A stretch of DNA of 10,218 bases from contig MAXR01000074.1 in assembly GCA_001751155.1 (NCBI GenBank), positions 1-10,218 on the forward strand. Direction: 5' to 3'. This DNA comes from Desulfuromonadales bacterium C00003068 (GTDB lineage: Bacteria > Desulfobacterota > Desulfuromonadia > Desulfuromonadales > Desulfuromonadaceae). Position numbers and translations under genes: made by a program. Positions 1 through 6,482 of this stretch are shown piece after piece. A model generated the notes under the pieces. The model did not search any database. It saw only the letters and a list, made by a program, of their open reading frames with translations, and was not told the origin of the DNA. Position 1 is the stretch's first letter, and every line of letters starts with the position of its first letter.

Positions 1-1260
1 GAAGACCTGGAAGAATCCATGCCAATGAGCATAGTCAGGGCCGTTCATCGCAGAGCCTTGACGGGCACGACGTCCACAATGATGCCAGAGATAATACATC
101 AACTCTTGGAAACCATCTCGCCATGCATCATCCTTCAGCAAGCCTTTAGCAGCAAGCTCTTTTTTCATCTTCACGGCACCATCCCAGTAGGTATTGTACA
201 GAGCGACTGAATTGTCGAGCATTTCACGAACGTTGTCGGTATGGCTGGTTGAGTGACAGTTGATACATACAGCACGCATCCGCTTGTCACCTTCAGCAGC
301 GTTACCGTGAACACCACTACGTAATTCACTACGTTTGTGCATCAAGTCCCACTTAAGGCGCTCATTCACATTGTGAGTTGTTTCCAGTGAACCAATACCG
401 CTCATGTGACATACCGCACAGGTTGGCGCATTGTAATCGCCTGGCTGCCATGTTCCTGGCGCACTATCCCACTCCCACTCTTCGCCTTCGGTCAAGTAAC
501 GCTGGCCATGCTTAGACTCAAGATAGATCTCGATATCGGGATGATCAGGACCGAGGTGGCAACTTGCACACGCCTCAGGCTTACGAGCTTCAGCAACTGA
601 GAACTGGTGACGAGTATGGCATACAGTACAGGTACCTACTGAACCATCAGGATACAACGTACCAACACCCGCAGGCCATGAGCTGTTAATTGGCTTGTTG
701 TCAGGACCAAGCTCTACCTCAGAACCGTGACATACAGTACATCCTGACTTACGTGAAGCTTCGTTGATTGCAGAACCAGCTTCTACGCCAAGGAATCCAG
801 CACCTTCATGTTGAAGCTGCAACGCAACAAGTTTGCCACCGGCTTTTTTCTCGTCATAAACGGCCATACGAGACAAGTCAGAGTGAGCGCTCTTGTGAAA
901 TTCTGCAACCTCAGTAGGATGGCAACGTTCACATGTTTTAGATGACACCATAGGTGAGATAAAGAGTTTCGTACCCCTTAGACCTGAACATTGGCTGGCC
1001 ATTGGTGAGTCTTTTTCAACGATGTGGCAGTCATAACATGAAACACCTGAGTGCCCCATTTTGCCGAGTTTCCAATCTTCGATAATGCCAGGCGTTTTCT
1101 CCGCATGACACTCGATACATTTTGCCGCTTCGGCGGTGTAACCACGCTTAATTTCGATTTTTCGTGGGGCCAGGTTTGGCGTTTCAGCACAAGCCATCCC
1201 CGTCCAAACCAGCAACATTGCCGCGCTGATCAAACCAACTTTGACATAAAGTTGTTTCAC
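1..1260 (-). CDS. haoA: Octahaem cytochrome c, hydroxylamine oxidoreductase (HAO) family, 3' end cut by window edge
   Basis: This is a periplasmic octahaem enzyme that interconverts nitrogen compounds such as hydroxylamine, nitrite or NO. The 420 visible codons have no internal stop and run off the left edge. HAO proteins are usually about 500-570 residues, so roughly 80-150 residues are missing. A signal peptide covers residues 1-25 (cleavage after MACA). Eight CxxCH motifs start at residues 48, 75, 110, 174, 211, 231, 281 and 332. A family-like block, [13 protein letters not shown], precedes and includes haem 3, and the C-terminal part has [10 protein letters not shown] followed by PDYAHWHG (residues 396-415). 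The start is GTG at 1260, five bases after AGGAGG; the overlapping ATG reads straight into TGA. It lies 21 bp after the tetrahaem gene, as in haoCA operons of reductive HAOs. The family call is firm. Whether it oxidises hydroxylamine or reduces nitrite is inference; the tetrahaem partner favours reduction. Confidence 0.9.
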   Translation of the reverse strand, partial: MKQLYVKVGLISAAMLLVWTGMACAETPNLAPRKIEIKRGYTAEAAKCIECHAEKTPGIIEDWKLGKMGHSGVSCYDCHIVEKDSPMASQCSGLRGTKLFISPMVSSKTCERCHPTEVAEFHKSAHSDLSRMAVYDEKKAGGKLVALQLQHEGAGFLGVEAGSAINEASRKSGCTVCHGSEVELGPDNKPINSSWPAGVGTLYPDGSVGTCTVCHTRHQFSVAEARKPEACASCHLGPDHPDIEIYLESKHGQRYLTEGEEWEWDSAPGTWQPGDYNAPTCAVCHMSGIGSLETTHNVNERLKWDLMHKRSELRSGVHGNAAEGDKRMRAVCINCHSTSHTDNVREMLDNSVALYNTYWDGAVKMKKELAAKGLLKDDAWRDGFQELMYYLWHHCGRRARQGSAMNGPDYAHWHGFFQVF

Positions 1261-1281
1261 ATGATCCTCCTAAGTTTAAAG

Positions 1282-1851
1282 TTATTTTTTCTGTCTTTGA
1301 TAAAACGTTTCGACAGTTTGTAACATATCCTTGTGCCCAACATGTGAATGGCAGTCTGTACACATCTTGTTTGTTTCACCGCGTAAATAAGCTCGGTGAG
1401 CTAACAAACCACCGGTTGGCAATCCTGGCCCAGTTAGATTGTAATGGCAATGCCGACAAGCACTGTCGTAAGTAAACTTATGTCGCTTTGCCTCGGCATT
1501 TGCCGCCCAATCAAACGTTTCACCATCAATCGTAAGGTTGTGTATGACATCGCTGGTTCCGGTGATCGCTTTTGTCACTAGGTATTCGAGAAAATTACCG
1601 TGTGGCAAATGACAATCAACACATTGGGCAGCAAAACCCTGTCGATTTTTACCACCGTGAACAGCTTCTTTCCATGCGGATCGAAACGGCTTCATGACAT
1701 GACAACTTGCACAAAACTCATCGGTGTTCGTCGTTTCAACCATAAAACCTGAGGCCAATACAACTACGAGCGCACAAACAACGCCGAAGATGGCTCCAAA
1801 AATCCAGATTTTTCTTGAGTTAGGCTTTGCTGGTGTCCCTCTGCTCGACAT
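1282..1851 (-). CDS. haoC: NapC/NirT/NrfH-type membrane-anchored tetrahaem cytochrome c (HaoC-like quinol dehydrogenase)
   Basis: This 189-residue protein probably oxidises menaquinol at the outer face of the inner membrane and passes electrons to the octahaem enzyme encoded next. One N-terminal membrane helix (about residues 15-36) acts as an uncleaved anchor. The periplasmic domain carries four CxxCH haem sites starting at residues 47, 77, 132 and 164. The first is CASCHVM, the CxxCHxM form in which NrfH uses the methionine as a haem ligand. Length and layout fit NrfH, NapC and CymA relatives. The ATG at 1851 follows a near-perfect GGAGGTGAT ribosome binding site. It starts 59 bp after the beta-barrel gene ends and stops 21 bp before the octahaem gene, so the three are probably cotranscribed. 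NrfH and HaoC are hard to tell apart by eye; the HaoC name rests on the adjacent HAO-family gene. Confidence 0.88.
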   Translation of the reverse strand: MSSRGTPAKPNSRKIWIFGAIFGVVCALVVVLASGFMVETTNTDEFCASCHVMKPFRSAWKEAVHGGKNRQGFAAQCVDCHLPHGNFLEYLVTKAITGTSDVIHNLTIDGETFDWAANAEAKRHKFTYDSACRHCHYNLTGPGLPTGGLLAHRAYLRGETNKMCTDCHSHVGHKDMLQTVETFYQRQKK

Positions 1852-1893
1852 TAAATCACCTCCCCTTCAGTAGCAGACTATAAAAGTGTTAAC

Positions 1894-1908
1894 GTAACAA
1901 CGAGTTAC
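1894..1908 (-). other. Small inverted repeat between barrel gene and haoC
   Basis: GTAAC and GTTAC form a 5-bp stem around a 5-base loop just after the stop codon of the barrel gene. There is no U tract and the stem is weak, so it is not a convincing terminator. It could be a processing or partial attenuation site that tunes haoC/haoA relative to the barrel gene, or chance. Confidence 0.25.
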
Positions 1909-1910
1909 AT

Positions 1911-3158
1911 CTAAAACTTGTATTGTAAGCGTGCTGTGAGTATCTCAGTATCAACGGTTGGATTTGCGAAACCGTTTGAGGAATCATCATCCTGCATAAA
2001 ATTAGCATATTTTATGAGAAGTTTAATATTCTTATTTATCGCCTTAACTAAAACAAGGTCAATTTCATCGCCGTATGTGCCATCGAAAGCATCATCTTCA
2101 ACGGTGTCAAAATAGTGATAGACGGCGACTAATTTACAGCCAAACAGCTTTGTACTAGCTTTTACATAGTAGTCTTCTAGTCCACCCAATAAACCTCCAC
2201 CATTGGTTGCCAAGAAGAGATCAGCAAAACCATTAAATTTGTGTGCGGTACTAAACAGCGTATCAAAAGAACGATCAGCGCCATCCCGACCTGAGATATA
2301 AGAATAACCTGCACCAACATTAACCTTAGCAATCTGCATCCCAAGATAAACATTCAACATGTCAGCATCGTGATCTTCGCCATCGGCAAAGTCAGACTGA
2401 TGGGTATAGTCGATGTAGTAATCAAATGGAGCGGGCTTGCCGACAAAACGGAAACCATAGGTTGCAGAATCACGAGCGGTATCCGAACTATCTTCAGTAT
2501 CAAGCAGATAGATATAACCAGCTAAAGAGTGATTATCAAGCGGGGAATACTTTGCGTTCACAAGATAGAAATGATCAAGATCAGTGTGAGTTAAGAAGAT
2601 GTCATTGACTTGATTTACATAGCCAGCATAAACCTTTAAGTCTTTTACTGACGTATTGGTCACTGAAACAGCATCAAAAGATTGGCCATTCAAGCGCCAG
2701 CCAATGTTACCAAGTAGACGCGCATCATCAAGAATAATTTCTTGACGACCGATACGAACAACCGTATCTGAAATCCCTTTGTAATCGAGAAATGCTTTAT
2801 ATAGTCGGTTACCATCTGGGTCGGCGATGATATCGCGATCTAAATCGCCATGAAATGAGCCATCTTGCTTAAAGCGAAAATCTTCTTGCAGATTGGTTAA
2901 ATTATGAAATTGTGCATACGCTTCAAAATCATAAAATGATCCTGTACGGTAGCCAATGCGTGTACGAAGGCTGAACTGCTTACCAGGGCTAGTTGCATCG
3001 TCGCGATTCTTATACTCATAACTAGCCAAAACATCAACATCAGGTGTTCCAGACTTTATCGCAGTGGTAAAATCATCTAATACCGTTGCACTTGCCACTG
3101 AACACCAACTTAAAAAAACAACACCTAATACAACAACAAAACGTAGCAGTTTACTCAT
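1911..3158 (-). CDS. Outer-membrane beta-barrel protein, alginate-export/porin-like
   Basis: This 415-residue protein probably forms an outer-membrane channel. A signal peptide covers residues 1-24 (MSKLLRF, hydrophobic core, cleavage after VASA). The mature part has alternating aromatic/polar beta-strand patterning and ends in LQYKF, the terminal aromatic signal of Bam-inserted barrels. Residues 134-163 contain RIGRQEIILDD, a WR pair and QSFDAV, which resemble the alginate-export (AlgE-like) porin family. I chose the ATG at 3158 because GGGAG lies 8 bases upstream; an in-frame TTG at 3176 would extend it by six residues but has no better signal. It is the first gene of the apparent barrel-haoC-haoA unit. 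The substrate is unknown: alginate is unlikely to be meant literally, and passage of nitrite, nitrate or another small solute is inference from context. Confidence 0.8.
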   Translation of the reverse strand: MSKLLRFVVVLGVVFLSWCSVASATVLDDFTTAIKSGTPDVDVLASYEYKNRDDATSPGKQFSLRTRIGYRTGSFYDFEAYAQFHNLTNLQEDFRFKQDGSFHGDLDRDIIADPDGNRLYKAFLDYKGISDTVVRIGRQEIILDDARLLGNIGWRLNGQSFDAVSVTNTSVKDLKVYAGYVNQVNDIFLTHTDLDHFYLVNAKYSPLDNHSLAGYIYLLDTEDSSDTARDSATYGFRFVGKPAPFDYYIDYTHQSDFADGEDHDADMLNVYLGMQIAKVNVGAGYSYISGRDGADRSFDTLFSTAHKFNGFADLFLATNGGGLLGGLEDYYVKASTKLFGCKLVAVYHYFDTVEDDAFDGTYGDEIDLVLVKAINKNIKLLIKYANFMQDDDSSNGFANPTVDTEILTARLQYKF

Positions 3159-3228
3159 TCGCCATTCTCCCTTCAATTAAACCAATTAGTTAATAGGGCC
3201 AACCGACATGTAAGATTAACGTACAATT

Positions 3229-3244
3229 TGCAAAAAACAAGCAA
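3229..3244 (-). promoter_or_regulatory. Possible degenerate sigma54 (-24/-12) promoter for the barrel-haoCA unit
   Basis: Read on the minus strand, TTGCTTG, four bases, then TTGCA match the sigma54 layout TGGCACG-N4-TTGCA. The -12 block is perfect, but the -24 block keeps only 4 of 7 positions and lacks the first G of the conserved GG. It lies about 70 bp upstream of the barrel start codon, downstream of a 16-bp dyad and next to a sigma54 activator gene. The context supports the call more than the match does. Confidence 0.4.
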
Positions 3245-3269
3245 AGCGAATCAAAATACCAGTCAACTG

Positions 3270-3285
3270 CTGTGCATGTGCACAG
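3270..3285. promoter_or_regulatory. 16-bp dyad, candidate activator-binding site (UAS)
   Basis: CTGTGCA and TGCACAG form perfect 7-bp arms around a 2-base centre (TG). The centre lies about 120 bp upstream of the barrel gene start and about 47 bp upstream of the candidate -12 element. This size and symmetry fit a dimeric helix-turn-helix protein; the Fis-type activator encoded at 3436-4797 is the obvious candidate. The spacing is shorter than the usual 80-150 bp for sigma54 enhancers. It does not match the CRP or FNR consensus. Confidence 0.5.
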
Positions 3286-3432
3286 TCTTCGTTTTCTTTT
3301 ACAATGACTATGCCAAAGCATAATAACTACCTGTAAACACAAGGATCCCAAGCACAAACACCCTACAAAGGCATTTCGAACTACCGTACAGAGCTACAAA
3401 CGCTACCAAACAGTAACAAACATGCCAGAACA
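3286..3432. other. Intergenic sequence without a recognisable gene
   Basis: Between the dyad and the end of the activator gene I see no ORF with a ribosome binding site, no tRNA-like fold and no repeat of note. The stretch is AT-rich and may simply be spacer or enhancer-flanking DNA. Confidence 0.5.
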
Positions 3433-3452
3433 ACGTTACCCGGAGGTAACGT
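3433..3452 (-). terminator. Hairpin overlapping the stop codon of the sigma54 activator
   Basis: ACGTTACC and GGTAACGT make a perfect 8-bp stem around four bases. On the transcribed strand the loop reads TCCG closed by C-G, a cUNCGg-type tetraloop known for high stability. The stem contains the TAA stop codon. The downstream run is only modestly T-rich (TTGTTCTGG), so it may be a weak terminator or an mRNA-stabilising or processing hairpin that separates the activator from the barrel operon. Confidence 0.5.
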
Positions 3453-4797
3453 CATCGTCTAAATTATAACGTTGAATCTTTTCCCAGAGACTTTTTCTCG
3501 AAATCCCAAGCAAATGTGCTGTCTCACCTTTCTTATCACCACAAGATTTTAACGCTTGTAAAATATATTCACGTTCAAAAAAACTCACAGCATCTTTAAG
3601 CTTATGACCACTTTGATATCTAAAACCTGATGACGCATCTGATAATTGTAAGAGTTCACGCGGAAGGTCATCGGGTAAAATCAATTCACCAGAACTGAGC
3701 GCGACAGCACGCTCTATTGCATGTTCCAATTGACGGACATTGCCGGGAAAGCGGCACCCAAGGAGGATATCGAGAGCTTCTTGCGACAATCGACAGGTGG
3801 GTTTATTCATTTTTTGAGAAAATTTTTCCAAAAACATCTGCGCCAACGGCTGGATATCATCAACCCGCTCACGTAAAGGAGGGACATCAATCTGAATAAC
3901 ATTCAAACGGTAAAAAAGGTCTTCGCGAAACGAACCACTCGCAACATCATCAACTAAAATATGGTTTGTCGCTGCCACAATCCGAACATCGACCGAAACT
4001 TCACTCTTACCACCAAGGGGCTGAACAGTTCGTTCTTGAAGTACTCGGAGCAACTTGGCTTGTGCAGCCAGCGGCAAATCACCTATTTCATCTAAAAAAA
4101 GAGTACCGCCATGCGCTAACTCAAACTTACCTTTACGGTTTTCATTAGCTCCAGTAAAAGCCCCCTTTGCATAACCAAACAATTCAGATTCAATTAAATT
4201 TTCAGGTAGGGCCGCACAATTCACACGAATCAATGGGCCATTTCGGCGGGGACTATTTTGGTGTAACAATTCAACAACACATTCTTTACCAGTGCCATTT
4301 TCACCACTAACCAAGACAGTTGAGTCGATCGCCCCAAGCATGGTCGCCATCTCCATAACTTTTTGCGCTGCCTCGCTCTTTAACACAAGGCATTTCATTT
4401 TGTCTTGATCGTCTGGATTTTTTAAAGATTCATTCTCGGTGTGTAAACGTTTCTGTTCGGTAACATCACGACTAATCAGTAAAGTACCAAGAAACATTCC
4501 ATCAGATGAACGAATGGCGGTGTACGAATTTGAAAAAAAGCGCTTTTGGGCGTGAACAATACGACTACCCGAAGAGATTTTACCACTTTTCAAGCTTTCA
4601 ATAAGTTCACGAATTCGATGATGCATACGAGGAGGGTGGAGAGAGAAAATACTTTTGCCAAGAATTCTCGCCGCTTTAACATGACGAACACTCTCCGCAG
4701 CGGGATTACAAATACGGATGATATCGTTTTCATCGAGAAAAACCACACCTTCGGACATCTCTTCGATGATTGACTGATAAATAGAACAAAAGGACAT
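3436..4797 (-). CDS. PAS domain-containing sigma54-dependent transcriptional activator (NtrC/NorR type)
   Basis: This 453-residue bacterial enhancer-binding protein drives sigma54 RNA polymerase by ATP hydrolysis. A PAS sensor domain spans about residues 5-115, followed by a short coiled linker. The AAA+ domain has Walker A GENGTGKE (165-172), the sigma54-contacting GAFTGA loop (212-217), Walker B GGTLFLDEIGD (230-240), AATN (275-278), the FYRLNV segment and FPGNVRQLEH (350-359). A Fis-type HTH lies at about 403-446. There is no receiver domain, so the signal is probably sensed directly. The PAS domain has a histidine cluster, LHPPRMHH (53-60), resembling HPP-containing PAS domains and possibly a haem or metal site; that is inference. 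ATG at 4797 has GGAGG seven bases upstream. It precedes the barrel-haoC-haoA genes, its likely targets, and may respond to a nitrogen oxide or redox cue. Confidence 0.9.
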   Translation of the reverse strand: MSFCSIYQSIIEEMSEGVVFLDENDIIRICNPAAESVRHVKAARILGKSIFSLHPPRMHHRIRELIESLKSGKISSGSRIVHAQKRFFSNSYTAIRSSDGMFLGTLLISRDVTEQKRLHTENESLKNPDDQDKMKCLVLKSEAAQKVMEMATMLGAIDSTVLVSGENGTGKECVVELLHQNSPRRNGPLIRVNCAALPENLIESELFGYAKGAFTGANENRKGKFELAHGGTLFLDEIGDLPLAAQAKLLRVLQERTVQPLGGKSEVSVDVRIVAATNHILVDDVASGSFREDLFYRLNVIQIDVPPLRERVDDIQPLAQMFLEKFSQKMNKPTCRLSQEALDILLGCRFPGNVRQLEHAIERAVALSSGELILPDDLPRELLQLSDASSGFRYQSGHKLKDAVSFFEREYILQALKSCGDKKGETAHLLGISRKSLWEKIQRYNLDDDVTSG

Positions 4798-4799
4798 TA

Positions 4800-4890
4800 G
4801 CGCGCCTCCAAATGTTTACTTTAGGTAACAAAAGTACAGGCTACAACACACCCTGTCAAGATGTTGAAGCCTGTAAACATTTGGCGCGCC
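4800..4890. repeat. Nested inverted repeats spanning the promoter and ribosome binding site of the activator gene
   Basis: The outer arms are 4800-4819 and 4873-4889. AAATGTTTAC pairs perfectly with GTAAACATTT, and GCGCGCC with GGCGCGC, with only a 3-base insertion on the left side, giving 17 paired positions. The inner arms are 4836-4848 and 4862-4874: 13 bp with one mismatch (ACAGGCTACAACA against TGTTGAAGCCTGT) around a 13-base centre holding the TTGACA -35 box. The activator's Shine-Dalgarno GGAGG lies in the outer left arm. The structure could be an operator pair or an mRNA hairpin that hides the ribosome binding site. Confidence 0.8.
4831..4859 (-). promoter_or_regulatory. Sigma70-type promoter of the activator gene
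   Basis: On the minus strand a perfect TTGACA (4859-4854) is followed by 17 bases and TACTTT (4836-4831), a weak -10 with 3 of 6 matches. A start near 4824 would give a leader of about 26 bases containing the GGAGG. The perfect -35 with a poor -10 suits a regulated promoter, and the -35 sits at the centre of an inverted repeat. Confidence 0.5.
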
Positions 4891-4920
4891 ATAACGCAAC
4901 GTATTTCGCGATTAGTTCAA

Positions 4921-5373
4921 TTAATCACTGGTTATGCCACTCGCGCCCCAAGTAAGAGACTTAGCGATCCAGCCTCTCTTTCCATTTTCATGCACGACAC
5001 TGAACCAATCTTTATTTTCATCAATAATTTTAAAGGCGACACCTTTAGATGCCTTGAAAACAATGCGATGATTTGTTCCTGGTTTTTCACGAACATTCGC
5101 CATCTTCACAGCAATCACAACACTTGGGGTGGCATTGACTTGCACGGTACGAACCCATCCTGTGCGCCCTAAAAAGTCACTAACCTGAGAAAACCCATTC
5201 TCTTGAGCATCAGACAATAACGGGTAATAACGTGGAACCTGCAAGACGACGTAGCTAGAAGATTCGACAGGAGCACTAAAAACATCTGCAGTTTCAACAT
5301 TAACAGACATGGTTTTCGCCTGACATAAACCACTCAACATCAGTGACATAAGTACAGCAGCCAGATATTTCAT
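4921..5373 (-). CDS. Secreted protein with bacterial SH3-like domains
   Basis: This 150-residue protein has a signal peptide (residues 1-19, cleavage after CQA) and is probably periplasmic. Residues 86-140 form a clear bacterial SH3 (SH3b) domain: MANVREKPGTNHRIVF, then KGVAFKIIDENKDWFSVV and GKRGWIAKSL. Residues 22-78 look like a second, more divergent copy with DVFSAPVESSSYVV and GRTGWV. SH3b domains commonly bind peptidoglycan or peptides; no enzymatic domain is present. The ATG at 5373 has AAGGAGG upstream. It lies 90 bp after the TadD-like gene and 123 bp before the activator gene, all in one direction, so it may be the last gene of the tad operon or a separately transcribed gene. A role in anchoring the pilus machinery to the wall is only a guess. 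Confidence 0.75.
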   Translation of the reverse strand: MKYLAAVLMSLMLSGLCQAKTMSVNVETADVFSAPVESSSYVVLQVPRYYPLLSDAQENGFSQVSDFLGRTGWVRTVQVNATPSVVIAVKMANVREKPGTNHRIVFKASKGVAFKIIDENKDWFSVVHENGKRGWIAKSLTWGASGITSD

Positions 5374-5448
5374 ACGTCCTCCTTCAATATAGGAATGTTA
5401 CTCTCATTACGCGTTAGGTTAAAGATTTACCACCAATTACTTCTACTC

Positions 5449-5463
5449 TCCGAGAATATCGGA
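5449..5463 (-). terminator. Weak hairpin directly after the tadD stop codon
   Basis: TCCGA and TCGGA form a 5-bp stem with a 5-base loop immediately after the TAA of the TPR gene. No U run follows, so it would be at most a partial terminator or an mRNA end-protecting hairpin. Confidence 0.25.
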
Positions 5464-6432
5464 TTAGTTAGCGAGCTTCATCCGATTAAGTTGATCTAAA
5501 TTGTTCTGAGCACGTACGTAAAACCGTGGATTGAGTTCGAGGGCACTCGTAAAGGCATGTTCGGCACGGTTCCACTCCCCAGTTTCCATCAGTAAATAGC
5601 CAATATTATTATAAGCGATGGCTTTATCTGCTGCGCTTGTAAATAACTGGATTGCTCGTTCTTCGTTACCGCTTAGAGCATAGGCAATAGCGAGATTGTT
5701 CTGCGCATACACGTTATCTGGTTCAATCCTTAAAGAACGACTCAGCATCGAAATTGACTCAGAGTATTCTCCTTGTAACATCAAATTAAACCCAAGATTA
5801 TTGTAACAAGATGCTGTTGTTGGCTGCAAAGTGATCACTTGACGATACAGAGGTTCAGCCATTTCAGCATGACCAGTGTTATCGTAGTTCATTGCCAATT
5901 CCGTCAACACTTCGACATTTTGTTCATCAATCACTAGCGCAGCAGACAAAATTTCTATGGCTTCAGAATAATTGCCTTGAACCCGATGAACTCGTGCAAG
6001 AGCAAATATTGCAGGACTGTAGTCAGAAACTTTTTCTAACGCACGTTCATACGCTTGAGTGGCGGGTTTGAAAGCGCCATTTCGAAAAAAACTATTTCCC
6101 GCCCCTGTTAATGCTGCTGCGGAGTCAGGGCTTTTTTTGATGGCCATGGCGAAATATATACGCGCCAGTCCCTCATTACCTTTAGCAAGCACAGCATTGC
6201 CTCTAAATATTAATTGGTCGACAGACAAATCATCCAATTTTTGTTTGCTATTTTCCTCACTATCCAATAAATCAATCGCTTCATCAGGCCACTGAGAGCT
6301 GTACGATCTGACCGACTGAGTACACCCATACAAAGAAAATATGCAGCCGACAAAAAGGAGATAGATGAGTTGCCTCAGCAAAAGATGCGTATTTTTTTTT
6401 AAATATAGTTTTGATCGGGTAATTAAAAGCAA
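5464..6432 (-). CDS. tadD: TadD-like TPR lipoprotein of the tad pilus system
   Basis: This is a probable outer-membrane lipoprotein that helps assemble the Tad secretion apparatus. Counting from the TTG at 6432, the protein has 322 residues: a basic hydrophobic leader, a lipobox-like LYGC with the lipid-bearing cysteine at residue 37, and about seven tandem TPR units across residues 71-304, with repeated NNLG/NNLA and EPDN/NPRF turns. TadD proteins are TPR lipoproteins encoded after tadC, as here. The start is uncertain. No ATG or GTG lies in frame near the beginning, and an in-frame TAA lies upstream. A TTG at 6450 lacks a ribosome binding site, while the TTG at 6432 follows AAAGGAGG at a tight four-base spacing. 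The lipobox has tyrosine at -2, which is unusual. Family assignment is good; start confidence is moderate. Confidence 0.8.
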   Translation of the reverse strand: MLLITRSKLYLKKNTHLLLRQLIYLLFVGCIFSLYGCTQSVRSYSSQWPDEAIDLLDSEENSKQKLDDLSVDQLIFRGNAVLAKGNEGLARIYFAMAIKKSPDSAAALTGAGNSFFRNGAFKPATQAYERALEKVSDYSPAIFALARVHRVQGNYSEAIEILSAALVIDEQNVEVLTELAMNYDNTGHAEMAEPLYRQVITLQPTTASCYNNLGFNLMLQGEYSESISMLSRSLRIEPDNVYAQNNLAIAYALSGNEERAIQLFTSAADKAIAYNNIGYLLMETGEWNRAEHAFTSALELNPRFYVRAQNNLDQLNRMKLAN

Positions 6433-6482
6433 GAGACCTCCTTTGATCAATAATATTTAGACACGCAAACACCATATTGTAA

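Noticed and set aside
978..1190. Minus-strand 70-residue frame
   Set aside because: It lies inside the octahaem gene in another frame and has no ribosome binding site; the main frame carries the haem motifs.
1260..1262. ATG as start of the octahaem gene
   Set aside because: It is immediately followed by TGA; the overlapping GTG opens the correct frame with proper spacing from AGGAGG.
3270..3285. The dyad as a CRP or FNR site
   Set aside because: It lacks TGTGA-N6-TCACA and TTGAT-N4-ATCAA half-sites.
4883..4890. GGCGCGCC, which looks like a rare restriction or cloning site
   Set aside because: It is matched by GCGCGCC at 4800-4806 as part of a long natural inverted repeat, so a vector junction is unlikely.
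4800..4890. The nested repeats as ends of an insertion sequence or a MITE
   Set aside because: The enclosed DNA is under 60 bp, holds a promoter, has no flanking target duplication, and one arm overlaps the ribosome binding site.
4861..5172. Plus-strand 103-residue frame starting in the inverted repeat
   Set aside because: It is antisense to the SH3 gene, has no ribosome binding site and shows no recognisable domain or protein-like composition.
6284..6475. Minus-strand 63-residue frame with an ATG just after tadC
   Set aside because: It overlaps the tadD leader in a different frame without a ribosome binding site. The TPR frame is continuous, so there is no need for a frameshift explanation.
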